The notes beneath the pieces were generated by a model that searched no databases, was not told where the DNA came from, and saw only the letters and a program-made list of their open reading frames with translations. From Hyphomicrobiales bacterium (GTDB lineage: Bacteria > Pseudomonadota > Alphaproteobacteria > Rhizobiales > Phreatobacteraceae): a stretch of 64,000 nt of DNA. The translations under genes were made by a program, and so were the position numbers. Each line of letters begins with the position of its first letter. Positions within the stretch are counted from its first letter, which is position 1. Shown piece by piece: positions 42,940 to 52,229 of the stretch. The DNA is taken from assembly GCA_017304475.1 (NCBI GenBank), contig JAFKKV010000010.1:434001-498000 (forward strand), given 5' to 3'.

Positions 42940-44139
42940 ATGAAGCCCGTTCCCCGAACGACGCAAGTGCGGCTCGTCGACCTGCGCGACGCGCCGGCTG
43001 TCGACAGCGCCGACGCGGCCGCGCCGGTTCGCGCGCTGCGGCGCCTGGCGGCGGAACGCCGGGGCTTTCTGGCGCTGGTGGTCCTGCCGACCTTGCTCGC
43101 CGTGCTCTATTTCGGGCTGATCGCGGCCGACCGCTACGCCTCCGAGCTTCGCTATGTCGTGCGCAGCCCCTCGACCAGCGCCGCCGGCCAGTTGTCCGGC
43201 CTCTTGCAGGCCACCGGCTCCTCTCGTGGCGCGGAAGACGCGCATGCGATCAATGCCTTCATGACGTCGCGCGATGCCATGCGTGACCTTGTCGCGCAAG
43301 CAGGTTTGCGGCAGGCCTTCGCCACCTCTCGCGCCGACCCTTTCTCGCGATTTCCATCCCTTTTTGGCGGCGCATCTGATGAAGACCTGTTCAAATATTT
43401 TCAGCGGATGGTGACCGTCAAATTCGACAAGTCGACCGGCATTACCAGTGTCGAGGTCCAGGCCTTCTCGCCTGAGCATGCGCTGCGCATCGCAACCGTT
43501 CTGATCGAGCGGGCGGAAGCGCTCAGCAACCGGCTCACCGAGAGAATTCGTACCGACCTCCTGCGCACTGCGGACGAGGAGGTCGAGCGGGCACGTCAGC
43601 GCTCGCTGGACGCCCATGCCGCCCTGACCGCCTTCCGCAACCGGGAAGCCATCGTCGACCCCACCCGCTATTCCGTCGCGCTGGTCGAAACCATCGCCAA
43701 GCTGTCCCTGGAGCTTGCCCAGATGCGGGCGCAGCTCGTGGAGATCCAGCGCGCCTCGCCGCAAAACCCCCAGATCAACGCGCTGAACAACAGAATTGCC
43801 GCGTTCAATGAGCAGATTGCCGCCGAGCGCCGCAATCTCGCCGGTTCGGCCGCCTCGCTGGCGCCGCGGATCGCCGAATATGAGCGGTTGCAGATCGAGC
43901 GCGAATTTGCCGACAGGCTCTTTGCCTCGTCGGTCAGCTCGCTGGAAGGCGCCCGCCTCGATGCGCAGCGCCAGCAGATCTATGTCGAACGCATCGTCCA
44001 GCCGCAGGCGACCGACTATCCGGCCTATCCCTATCGCATCCTGTCCATTCTGTCGGTCTTCGCCGTCCTGACGCTCGGCTACCGGATTCTCCTGGCGCTG
44101 GTCACCAATCTGCGCAAACACGCTCCGCAGGGCAGCTGA
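42940..44139 (+). CDS. KpsE/BexC-type polysaccharide export inner-membrane protein (copy 2)
   Basis: 399 residues, paralogous to the 404-residue protein at 40891. The membrane exit reads YFGLIAADRYASELRYVVRS, nearly the same as in copy 1. A periplasmic coiled-coil region follows (ERARQRSLDAHAALTAFRN parallels copy 1), then a C-terminal helix near residues 365-385. The stop overlaps the ATPase start by 1 base, so these two are translationally coupled. Two KpsE-type proteins with one permease-ATPase pair suggest a hetero-oligomeric adaptor or two export routes. Confidence 0.88.
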   Translation: MKPVPRTTQVRLVDLRDAPAVDSADAAAPVRALRRLAAERRGFLALVVLPTLLAVLYFGLIAADRYASELRYVVRSPSTSAAGQLSGLLQATGSSRGAEDAHAINAFMTSRDAMRDLVAQAGLRQAFATSRADPFSRFPSLFGGASDEDLFKYFQRMVTVKFDKSTGITSVEVQAFSPEHALRIATVLIERAEALSNRLTERIRTDLLRTADEEVERARQRSLDAHAALTAFRNREAIVDPTRYSVALVETIAKLSLELAQMRAQLVEIQRASPQNPQINALNNRIAAFNEQIAAERRNLAGSAASLAPRIAEYERLQIEREFADRLFASSVSSLEGARLDAQRQQIYVERIVQPQATDYPAYPYRILSILSVFAVLTLGYRILLALVTNLRKHAPQGS

Positions 44140-44873
44140 TGGCAAATGGTCCCGTGTCCAATATCGTGCAACTGGACGACCGCCCGGGTCCCGCCGGGAT
44201 CGGCCGGCCCGACCATGATCCGCACGCAATCGCGGTGACCGACCTGGTCAAGGAATTCCACACCGAGATCGGCACGCGGCGCGTTCTCGACGGCATTACC
44301 TTCCGTGTCGGCGCGGGCGAGCGGCTGGCGATCCTTGGACGGAACGGCGCGGGCAAGTCGACGCTCATCAAGATCCTGGCTGGCCTGATGCATCCGACCT
44401 CCGGCCACATCCATATGGGAATGCGGCTGTCCTGGCCCCTTGCGCTTGGCGGCGGCTTCGAAGGTGAACTGACCGGCTACGACAATATCCGGTTCATCTG
44501 CGACATCTATGATGCACCGCTCGCGCCCGTGTTCGACTATGTGCGGGATTTCACCGAGCTCGGCGACCTTCTGTTCACGCCGGTGCGCTCCTATTCGGAC
44601 GGCATGCGCGCGCGGCTGGCGTTTGGCATTTCTCTGGCGATAGACTTTGATTGCTTGCTGATCGACGAGGTCCTGTTTGTCGGAGACCAGCGCTTCCAGC
44701 AGAAATGCCACCATGAATTGTTCTCAAATCGCGCGAACCGGTCGATGATTATCGCGATTCATTCACCGGAAGTCGTGCGGGAATTCTGTACATCGGCGCT
44801 GATTTTAAAAGCTGGCCGAGGGCGGGTGTTTTATGACACTGCATTGGCAGCTGATATATATGCGACGCTTTAG
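44139..44873 (+). CDS. ABC transporter ATPase for polysaccharide export (KpsT-like)
   Basis: 244-residue ATP-binding subunit. Walker A GRNGAGKST (67-75), signature SYSDGMRARLAFG and Walker B DCLLIDEVL are complete; the switch His is in IIAIHS. The 'GMRLSWPLALGGGFEGELTG' segment is typical of KpsT/Wzt proteins. It energises export through the permease at 42109. The last 120 bp already have lower GC than the rest of the operon. Lack of a long C-terminal domain distinguishes it from O-antigen Wzt with carbohydrate-binding tail. Confidence 0.93.
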   Translation: MANGPVSNIVQLDDRPGPAGIGRPDHDPHAIAVTDLVKEFHTEIGTRRVLDGITFRVGAGERLAILGRNGAGKSTLIKILAGLMHPTSGHIHMGMRLSWPLALGGGFEGELTGYDNIRFICDIYDAPLAPVFDYVRDFTELGDLLFTPVRSYSDGMRARLAFGISLAIDFDCLLIDEVLFVGDQRFQQKCHHELFSNRANRSMIIAIHSPEVVREFCTSALILKAGRGRVFYDTALAADIYATL

Positions 44874-45003
44874 ATATTGTCGTCGTCTCTCCAAACTGAA
44901 ATAGAGAAAAATCGATTTACCCTCGAACTCGCCTCCAGTGGTATCATCGACCAACCAAATATCATCTCAATAAAATCGCTAATTTGAGAAATCGAGACTC
45001 GCA

Positions 45004-45993
45004 ATGACTTCCATCAGTGAAGCCACTCCAGAGCGGATAGAGATGCCGGCCGATCGCCTTACCGACGATGAGGTTAGGATTGCTTTTCGCTTCGCGTTCG
45101 GTCGCGAGCCACGGCAAGTCGACATAGAATGGCATCGGCGAAACGAGACGTTCGAGGATCTACGTTCGGCATTTCTGCACTCCGAAGAATTCAGATCCAT
45201 AAATGGCTTCGACCCCCGGACGCTTGGCCGCCGGATTGCTGTAGAGACGGCGACGGGATTGACTATCTGGGTCACGCTCGACGATCTCTACGTTTCGAGA
45301 GGGGTGATCGCCGGCCAGTGGGAGCCCCACGAGACCACCTTCCTCTCTTCGCAATTGCACGCCGGCTCGACTTTTGTTGACGTTGGGGCGTTTATCGGCT
45401 GGTTCAGCTTAACTGCCGCGCAAATAGTCGGGCCAGCAGGTTTGGTCGTGGCGTTCGAACCCCAAGTGGAGGCACACGAGCTTCTGCGCCGAAGCGTATT
45501 TCATAATCGCTTCGAAGACCGGGTCACCACGTTTCCACTGGCACTTTCCGATCGAAACTCGGAAGCTGTACTTTATCGCGACGGGTTATCGGATGCCGGA
45601 GGAGCGTCAAATCAAGGGCACGCCTGGATCAACTCTGCGAATGCCGAAGACAACGGCTTCGCAGTTCGGACCGTCCAGACCGTAAAACTTGACGACTTGA
45701 GCCTGCGTCGCAAAATCGATGCAATCAAGATCGACGCGGAAGGAGCCGAATGGCTAGTCCTAAAGGGCGGAGAGCGCACCGTCCGCGCATCGCATCCCGT
45801 GGTTATTTGTGAACTCTATCCACGTCAATTGGCGAAAGTCAGTCACGTCACGGGGGATGACCTGATCTCGCTAATGCGAGATTGGGGCTATTCGGCTAAT
45901 GTCCTCGAGAATGATGGCAACAGTCTTAGAGCCTTTCGGCCCGAGGATATGCCGCAGCAAGAGAATGCCTACACGACGGTCGTGTTCCGCTGA
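45004..45993 (+). CDS. FkbM-family methyltransferase with N-terminal DUF4214-like segment
   Basis: 329 residues. Residues about 18-65 (LTDDEVRIAFRFAFGREP, then SAFLHSEEFR) look like the short DUF4214-type module common on rhizobial glycan enzymes. The methyltransferase core has FVDVGAFIGWFSL (motif I), VVAFEPQVEAHELLRR (motif II) and IDAIKIDAEGAEWLVLKGG, the FkbM hallmark. It probably O-methylates a sugar. It is preceded by a 130-bp AT-rich gap after the exporter ATPase, where base composition drops and the accessory part of the cluster begins. Confidence 0.87.
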   Translation: MTSISEATPERIEMPADRLTDDEVRIAFRFAFGREPRQVDIEWHRRNETFEDLRSAFLHSEEFRSINGFDPRTLGRRIAVETATGLTIWVTLDDLYVSRGVIAGQWEPHETTFLSSQLHAGSTFVDVGAFIGWFSLTAAQIVGPAGLVVAFEPQVEAHELLRRSVFHNRFEDRVTTFPLALSDRNSEAVLYRDGLSDAGGASNQGHAWINSANAEDNGFAVRTVQTVKLDDLSLRRKIDAIKIDAEGAEWLVLKGGERTVRASHPVVICELYPRQLAKVSHVTGDDLISLMRDWGYSANVLENDGNSLRAFRPEDMPQQENAYTTVVFR

Positions 45994-46060
45994 TTGAGCT
46001 GCAGGTGGCCGTCGTGATGACGGACACCAGGCGGCACTATTATTATTCGAAAGGCATGCC

Positions 46061-47365
46061 GTGGCTGCCGCACCGATGATACCGACCTGCGCACCGCTCG
46101 TGGAACTCGTTTCCCCCATTCCTCCAATGAGGACTGGTACCGCCAACTACCTTGGAACTGTCCTGAAGCGAGTCTCGGCTATCCCGGGTTGCGCCGCGCT
46201 GATGCGCGTCGTGATTGATTCCAATTTCCTCCCCGCGTCGGAAGCACCTCATCAACTGCACGGCGTATCAGTCTGTGATTTCAATCACATGCCCCAGGAG
46301 GTGCCGATCGGATCCACGCGAATCCTTTTCCTCGCGAACAATGATCATCATGCCTATGTGCTTGCAGCGCTTGCGCGGCAAACCTCTCGAGCACATGGAA
46401 AAGTTATTGTAGTGATTCATGATCCTGCCACCTTCATGATAAACCGCTTCATGGTCGGCAATGGCGAGTATCGCCTTACCCTTGATCAGTTGGAACAAGC
46501 GGCCTCGCTCCAATATCGTTCCGCCACAAAGCGGCTCGTCGGGTCGCGCCTCGCGGGCCACATGCCTGACATTTTCGAGTTCGTGACCCATTGCCAACAG
46601 TTGGCGCTCACCAAGGCGCATGAAATTTGGGTCCATAGTCTATTCGGACTGGCCAAGCTCATTTGCGAAAGCGACCTACCGGCACATCAGTTCCCTAAGA
46701 TTCGGGTTTGCGCGCATCCACATTCGCCGGCCGAAGAGGCGCCACCTGCAACGCCTGCCAAACTCGGGCTGCGGATCGGCGTCTTCGGATGGGTTACGCC
46801 GCCCAAACGGGTAACCGCCGTCATTCGAGGGCTCTCGTTGGCGCTTGATCGTTTGGGCCCCGACGATGATTGCCGCATCGAACTGCTTGTCGTCGGACGC
46901 CGCCCGCCCGAGAGCGCATATGACCCCGCCCGCGACGCAGAACGCTTCGATGTAGCCGACCGCGTGCGGTTTATCGACTATCCGAGCGACGAAGAATTCA
47001 CACGCTTGCAATCGTCCTGCCAGTTGATATTCAATCTTCGCTTCCCTTCCTGTGGAGAAACAAGCGGAACATTGTCTAGCGCGGAGGCAACCAGTGCAAA
47101 TATTGTTACCAGCCGATATCAAAGTTTCCACGAAGGCAACGAAGGGCACCGAACAATTACGATCTTGCCGATCTTCGAGGACTGGGACATTGCAGCTGCG
47201 ATTTGCGAGGCTTACGAGCAACGGTTGGGTGCCGGCACAACTGCTAAGCCGACGGCAGACAGAGGGCCAGCGATTTGCCCGATAGAGAAACTTCTGCTCC
47301 ACGAGATTCTGGAACGGCGACAAGCCGTGCGCGACTCAGCAGAGCGAGGCGCTGACCTCGCATGA
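46061..47365 (+). CDS. GT4-like glycosyltransferase
   Basis: 434 residues, GTG start with AAGG 6 bases before. The N terminus SPIPPMRTGTANYLGTVL and FVVIHDPATF-type segments resemble GT4 acceptor domains. The donor domain has LRIGVFGWVTPPKRVTAVI and LIFNLRFPSCGETSGTLSSA, a variant of the E-x7-E loop also seen in the protein at 57754. GC is low for this genome. The stop overlaps the next start (ATGA), so the pair is co-translated. Confidence 0.82.
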   Translation: MAAAPMIPTCAPLVELVSPIPPMRTGTANYLGTVLKRVSAIPGCAALMRVVIDSNFLPASEAPHQLHGVSVCDFNHMPQEVPIGSTRILFLANNDHHAYVLAALARQTSRAHGKVIVVIHDPATFMINRFMVGNGEYRLTLDQLEQAASLQYRSATKRLVGSRLAGHMPDIFEFVTHCQQLALTKAHEIWVHSLFGLAKLICESDLPAHQFPKIRVCAHPHSPAEEAPPATPAKLGLRIGVFGWVTPPKRVTAVIRGLSLALDRLGPDDDCRIELLVVGRRPPESAYDPARDAERFDVADRVRFIDYPSDEEFTRLQSSCQLIFNLRFPSCGETSGTLSSAEATSANIVTSRYQSFHEGNEGHRTITILPIFEDWDIAAAICEAYEQRLGAGTTAKPTADRGPAICPIEKLLLHEILERRQAVRDSAERGADLA

Positions 47366-48216
47366 TCGATTGGAAAAACTTTACGGTCGGAGCAATACGC
47401 AGAAAGCAGCGCGCCCAGAGAGTTGGGGTGAACGGCACGTCATTAGCGGACGAAACGTATCACCGCCATTTGGACGGATTTCGGGATCGTATCGCCTTAC
47501 TTGAAGACGACATCGCGAATGCGCGCCGAGACATCGCTGCGCTGCAAGTGGAGCTGGCTGCAGCGACTCAACGCGCCAACGCGTTTGCCGATCTTACCGA
47601 GCAACGGATAGATTTGATCTATCGTCAAATCACAACCGAACTCAAACGTACCTTCGCGCTAGGAACGGCCCAGGTGGAACTCGAGAGCGAGATCGACGCC
47701 AAGCTGGCACGCCTGTTTTCAGCCGGCCTCGCCGCCCCAGTCGATATTGCCACGCTCTCGATGAAAGCGATCTTATCCGAACAGTTGCTGCCCGGAACAC
47801 TCGCATCACCTCTGACCCTTTACGGATTCCGTCTGAACCGTGAACGAGCCCGAGAACGCGGAGATCGGATCGACATTCTGCCGATGGATGAGTGCACGCC
47901 GGGAATTGCGGTTTACGGCCCGTACAAACGCCTGCTGCCAGGGCACTATGGCATAAGCGCTCATATTCGCTGTGCCGCCCCTCCGGCCTCACCGGCTGAT
48001 CTTGTCGGCGAGCTGGCGCTCGACGTGTATAGCCCGGGAACGAGCACGTTATTAGCTTCACATGAACTTCGCGGAAACGAACTGGTCGCCGCATCACAGA
48101 TCTCGGTCTCAGTTCAGTGGCATCCACAGAATGCCAAAGATCTTATTGAGATTCGCCTTCATCAACGGTCGAATTGTCGACTATCCTTGAATGCAATAAG
48201 CATCGAAAAAAAATGA
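47362..48216 (+). CDS. Coiled-coil protein with C-terminal beta module, unknown function
   Basis: 284 residues, overlapping the GT4 gene by 4 bp. Residues about 35-70 form a heptad-like coiled coil (RIALLEDDIANARRDIAALQ), then a helical region. Residues 182-284 (starting IAVYGPYKRLLPGHYGISAH) match in pattern the end of the sulfotransferase-like protein at 35811. The module may bind glycan. No signal peptide or membrane segment is visible, so it probably acts with the glycosyltransferases in the cytoplasm. Function not assigned. Confidence 0.7.
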   Translation: MIDWKNFTVGAIRRKQRAQRVGVNGTSLADETYHRHLDGFRDRIALLEDDIANARRDIAALQVELAAATQRANAFADLTEQRIDLIYRQITTELKRTFALGTAQVELESEIDAKLARLFSAGLAAPVDIATLSMKAILSEQLLPGTLASPLTLYGFRLNRERARERGDRIDILPMDECTPGIAVYGPYKRLLPGHYGISAHIRCAAPPASPADLVGELALDVYSPGTSTLLASHELRGNELVAASQISVSVQWHPQNAKDLIEIRLHQRSNCRLSLNAISIEKK

Positions 48217-48253
48217 AACCAATTTGTTTCTTTATTGCCAGCGACCATTTCCG

Positions 48254-49723
48254 TCATCTATCCGCCCCGACAATCAGGGTGCTATCTCCCTGAATGACAA
48301 CTCCCGCCCCGCCGCCCGGGGGCGCGCAATAGCGCGCCTGCTCTCCCCCAGACTGACCTGTCGACCCGGCGGCCCGCGGGGCAATGGATGTCTCGGAAAG
48401 CTGAATGGCGTAGGCCCCCCGCTCCTTGTTCAATATGGCCATACCCGCAAGCCGTTGCCCCTGAAAAAGGCCAAAAATCCGCTCCCCGAGATGCGCCTCC
48501 GGCACGGCGAGATCAATCCGATGGGTAGCCAGAAACTGTGACACCTGCGCCCAGGAACCATATGCGGGGCGCGGCCTTCCAACGGTGTCAAGCAATCCAT
48601 AACTTACAGATCCCCAGGCAGGGTCTTGAAACTCCCAGTATACGAGCGGGTTAAAGCCAAGAGCCGACAATGCTAGCGCCAGCTCGACTGTTGCAGGAGC
48701 ATAGCGTGGCAGCTCGCTCACCAGTGGATCGCCGGACTGGGTCCGTCCTCGCTGGTCAGGCCCACGTTTGGCTGACCGATCCTCCGGCGTCGGATAAGTC
48801 GGCGCGAATTCGGACACTAGGATAGGCGACCGCCAACCCAGTCCATCAAGAAGCCGACGAACCGCGCGAGCTTCGTCGAGAATGTCATTGCCCACCCGAT
48901 CATCCCAGGCATGAACGCTGACAACATCCAGGAGCCGAAGCATGCGGCCGGCAAGCTCCCGATCCGACAGATAGGAAGCCATCGAACGAAGGAAGGCCAG
49001 GCCAGGCCCTGCAATTCGCGGCAAGGCAACCTTGGCGTCTGCCGACTCTTTTCGCAGTGCCTCAAGCAGCTCCACATAATGCTCGAGCGGAATGTGCATG
49101 TTCCATGCTCCATCCGGCTCATTGGCAATTTCGACCAGATCAATGCGAAACCCGAGCCGACGTGCACTTTCAATCAGCGCAATGTAAAATCGCGCGAACA
49201 CCACGATCGCCTCACGCTGGATAGTGCGTCGACTTCCTCGCCTCCGCAGCTCGACACTATCAAGATTTGTCAACGGCGGCTGCCAGATGATGAGCAGCTC
49301 ATCGACCTGGTTGGCCGCGCCGGCGAGCCGCCGCTGAGCCATCGCTGCATCCCGCCATTTTTCCGCATGCGGGGATATCGCTTCCCAGACATATCGACGC
49401 ACTTCATCGAGATCGGCCGCCACGTCTATCGCCGGCAGATCCGGCCAGAATGGACCAACCGAAAAACGAACAATTCCCGGTCTGAGCTCCGCTGCGTGCG
49501 ATAGGAAGCTCCGTGCATCCAATGGCCAGAGATGAAAGCCGAGCCGAAGCTCCCCACTCTCACGAGCCCTTGCTGTCTCGAAGTGACAACACGGCAGGAG
49601 ATTGGCCGGACAAACGACAGGCGCGGCTTCCAATCCGCGGGTTGGCAGCACCATCGGCCAAACCGAGCCGCAAAAGATGCCCGCTGCAAGCAAGACTTTG
49701 CACCCGATCGATTCCGACCTCAT
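48254..49723 (-). CDS. Secreted clan GH-A glycoside hydrolase
   Basis: 489 residues. Signal peptide about 1-33 (basic n-region, then KVLLAAGIFCGSVWPMVLP). A TIM-barrel glycosidase domain has acid/base Glu202 in VEIANEPDGAW, HAWDDR and nucleophile Glu305 in ILVSEFAPTYP; a beta-rich C-terminal domain follows. Layout resembles GH39/GH5-like enzymes such as PslG, which trims exopolysaccharide in the periplasm. The ATG at 49723 follows GAGGAGG. It is encoded opposite to its neighbours and ends 37 bp from the 284-residue gene. It probably edits or frees the polysaccharide made here; the exact family is not certain. Confidence 0.78.
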   Translation of the reverse strand: MRSESIGCKVLLAAGIFCGSVWPMVLPTRGLEAAPVVCPANLLPCCHFETARARESGELRLGFHLWPLDARSFLSHAAELRPGIVRFSVGPFWPDLPAIDVAADLDEVRRYVWEAISPHAEKWRDAAMAQRRLAGAANQVDELLIIWQPPLTNLDSVELRRRGSRRTIQREAIVVFARFYIALIESARRLGFRIDLVEIANEPDGAWNMHIPLEHYVELLEALRKESADAKVALPRIAGPGLAFLRSMASYLSDRELAGRMLRLLDVVSVHAWDDRVGNDILDEARAVRRLLDGLGWRSPILVSEFAPTYPTPEDRSAKRGPDQRGRTQSGDPLVSELPRYAPATVELALALSALGFNPLVYWEFQDPAWGSVSYGLLDTVGRPRPAYGSWAQVSQFLATHRIDLAVPEAHLGERIFGLFQGQRLAGMAILNKERGAYAIQLSETSIAPRAAGSTGQSGGEQARYCAPPGGGAGVVIQGDSTLIVGADR

Positions 49724-50495
49724 CGCCACCTCCTCGCCGTCCTGATCGCTGCTTCGTTGGTCGCCGCGTGAAGCTCGTCTCAGCTCCAATCAAAAACTCG
49801 CGGCCCGGCAAAGATTATCCCGGCTTGAGCAGGGGCAGGAACGGCCCGCCACCAGCCTCGTCTCGTCCAAGGGCAGTATGCCCCATAGCGGCCGCAGCGA
49901 AAAACAACAGCCTGCCGGCATCCGGCATCAAGCACTTCGATGCCTCCCCATCCGGATTTTGTTGCTCTGCGCTCCTCATCGGAGCGCTATCAATTCGCTC
50001 GCAAGCCACCTTTGCTCGACGGCCGCCCGCCGGTGTTGGGCTCCAACGCCGCGTCAACATCACAGCGTTCACATTTGAGCCAAATCATTTGCCGGCTTCA
50101 TGTCGCACGCGCTCTTTATCCGAGCGCCGTCCGGCAACCCCGTTGGCGCCGAATGAGCCAAGCGGGGGCACTTGATTTTCTCGGTCAGAGCCACGATCAT
50201 CTCGCCATGATTGCATTGTGAGAATGATACGTATTCGACGCGTGATCGACCATACTCTCAATCGTCGCAATCGCGTTTCGGTCATGAGGCAAAAAATTGG
50301 CAGCGCTTTATTCAATTCGCTCCGGTTCTTTCTTAATCATATGGGTCAATCCTCGTCGATTATTGCGGCCTTGACCACCTCTTCTTCCGACACCATCTAT
50401 CTGCACAGCAGTGAGCAGCCCCTCTCGGCGAGAACACGCCGGCAGCTCGACTATCAAGCGAATGCCTATTCGCGCAATAATTCCGGAATCTTCCT
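49724..50495. other. Intergenic region with a doubtful small frame
   Basis: 772 bp between the divergent glycosidase gene and the 475-residue gene. Open frames at 49790-50175 look like noise. A frame ending at 50499 overlaps the next start by 4 bp (ATGA) and could code for up to 93 residues from 50218 or 71 from 50284, but has no clear ribosome site or recognisable product. The region is otherwise featureless and of moderate GC. Confidence 0.4.
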
Positions 50496-51923
50496 ATGAA
50501 GCTTTTCATCGACAATCAGTATCGCACGATAGACGATCGTCGCATTTCCATCGCACACACCGGCCACCCCCTCGTCATGCTCGATGATTCGACGTTCTGG
50601 TCGTCGAGAAATGGAAACGATTTTCACAAATATTTCGACAGCGAACCGGGTTTGATTGAATTCGCAGACCGATCGTGGCTGATCACCCATGCAACCCGAC
50701 ACGTCGCCGAAGACGGAACATCGCATATCTTTCTTCCGGCAATCGGAAAGTACCTCTCAAAGTCGCCGCTCGACAACGCCTACATTGAGGTAAATTCCTT
50801 CGACCCGCAGCGCCTCCGTTCGCACAGTATCAATGGGACAACCCAATTCAGCACTGCGGTACTGGAGGGAACGGATCTCTCCGGCTCCCGACTTTGCTAC
50901 ACCAATGCCGGCTCGTTTTGGCGCCAGCTGCCGTCCGGCGAATGGGAACCGGCGCTGAAGGACGCTCCTTTTCGCCACGCGCTTGCGGTCAAGGCCAGCG
51001 CCCCTGGCGGCGCCGCGTCGATCCTCTTTTTCGAGATTTACGATACGCCTCCAGGGCGACGCTGGCTGCAGCTCTTCAAGAGATCCCAAGGATACGTCCA
51101 GCGCTTCGATCCCTTGGACGTGTTAGCTATTAAGCATCAAAATGTGATGTTCAGATATGGACCACGCGGGCTTGAGACCTGCGTCGATCAGTTGAATCGC
51201 ATCGTCTCGGATATTAACCCGATATACCGTAGCGCGCTTGAAAGTTCCGACAACGGCACGCTGCGCAGCGTGGCTACGGAAACTGTCTGCGGATCGTCTC
51301 TGAATCAGTTGCACTACGAATTCGAGGCGTTCGGCGATCGGTATCGCGCTGGCGAGTTCGCAGACAGCATCCACTCTAGCCGCCTGCATGGCCTTTTCTC
51401 AAAGTTGAACAACTGGATTCATGCCAGCGAAGCGGCACTCGGGAATGCGGCGGCCACAGAAAACGACGCACAGCTGCTCGCGCACATTAATTTTTTCCCC
51501 GACATATATGAATCACTCAACGAGGAAGATTATCGATACTTCACACAAAACTTTAAATTCGGCGAACTTTACATGGGATATCATACGCTCGGTAAAGATT
51601 TTTCGGCCGCCTTCCAGAACAATGACATTGAATGCATCGTACGCCGTGAGGTCCGACCTCAAAGAATCGCCAATACCGAGGTTATTACCTATTTTGGGCC
51701 AACCAAAAGTGGCGTTGAGGAAGACTTCAAGAAGTGGTGGCACAACAACAACATCGATAGCCACGGTTACGATATCAATGATCCCGCCAATGCCGTCGGT
51801 TTGCTGCCGATCGGGCGCTTGGTTGGCTACAGAGATGCCCCGGAACCGGTCATCCGGCGACGCCTGGCGGAACTCGAGACGATCGATTGGTGCATTTTGA
51901 CCAGCACCCGGTTCGAAGTATAG
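50496..51923 (+). CDS. Unrecognised protein of the polysaccharide locus
   Basis: 475 residues, AT-rich coding with consistent codon use. No signal peptide or transmembrane helix. It begins MKLFIDNQYRTIDDRR, has SSILFFEIYDTPPGRRW-like beta segments in the middle, Trp/Tyr/His-rich stretches (INFFPDIYESLNEEDYRYF) and ends LETIDWCILTSTRFEV. Asp, His and Trp are abundant, as in enzymes handling sugars, but no motif is decisive. It may be a glycan-modifying enzyme specific to this locus. The ATG overlaps a doubtful upstream frame. Confidence 0.65.
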   Translation: MKLFIDNQYRTIDDRRISIAHTGHPLVMLDDSTFWSSRNGNDFHKYFDSEPGLIEFADRSWLITHATRHVAEDGTSHIFLPAIGKYLSKSPLDNAYIEVNSFDPQRLRSHSINGTTQFSTAVLEGTDLSGSRLCYTNAGSFWRQLPSGEWEPALKDAPFRHALAVKASAPGGAASILFFEIYDTPPGRRWLQLFKRSQGYVQRFDPLDVLAIKHQNVMFRYGPRGLETCVDQLNRIVSDINPIYRSALESSDNGTLRSVATETVCGSSLNQLHYEFEAFGDRYRAGEFADSIHSSRLHGLFSKLNNWIHASEAALGNAAATENDAQLLAHINFFPDIYESLNEEDYRYFTQNFKFGELYMGYHTLGKDFSAAFQNNDIECIVRREVRPQRIANTEVITYFGPTKSGVEEDFKKWWHNNNIDSHGYDINDPANAVGLLPIGRLVGYRDAPEPVIRRRLAELETIDWCILTSTRFEV

Positions 51924-52229
51924 CTCCTATCATAGCCAGGTATTGGGCGGCGATGCAGCCAGACGGACCGGCCCGCCGCGATATGGTCGGGTACGCGCCG
52001 ATCTCACAGTCACTTGGTCGCCTGCGGGCCCTACGCCCACGCCAGCTCTCGCGGCGCGGACAGCTGGCGGAAACATTGTCACAGTGGCGGCGAAATCAGA
52101 GAGGCTGGATATTTGGGCGCCCTGATATCAATGGGGCTGAGACAGCCGCGACCCTACGTCGCCTTCCGCAAGGAGACACCGATGAGTAGTGTGTGCCAAA
52201 TTATTATCGCATTATGGCGAGGGCTTTGA
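51924..52229. other. Short gap, possibly decayed coding sequence
   Basis: 306 bp in which several overlapping open frames occur but none has convincing composition or start. It has higher GC than the genes on either side. The last part supplies GGCGAGGG as ribosome binding site for the next gene. Confidence 0.35.

Noticed and set aside
42121..44229. 702-codon minus-strand frame across the permease and KpsE genes
   Set aside because: Shadow of three well-supported plus-strand genes; no protein family pattern.
49513..50175. 220-codon plus-strand frame overlapping the glycosidase start
   Set aside because: Its first part is antisense to the signal-peptide region of the glycosidase; no start site or domain.
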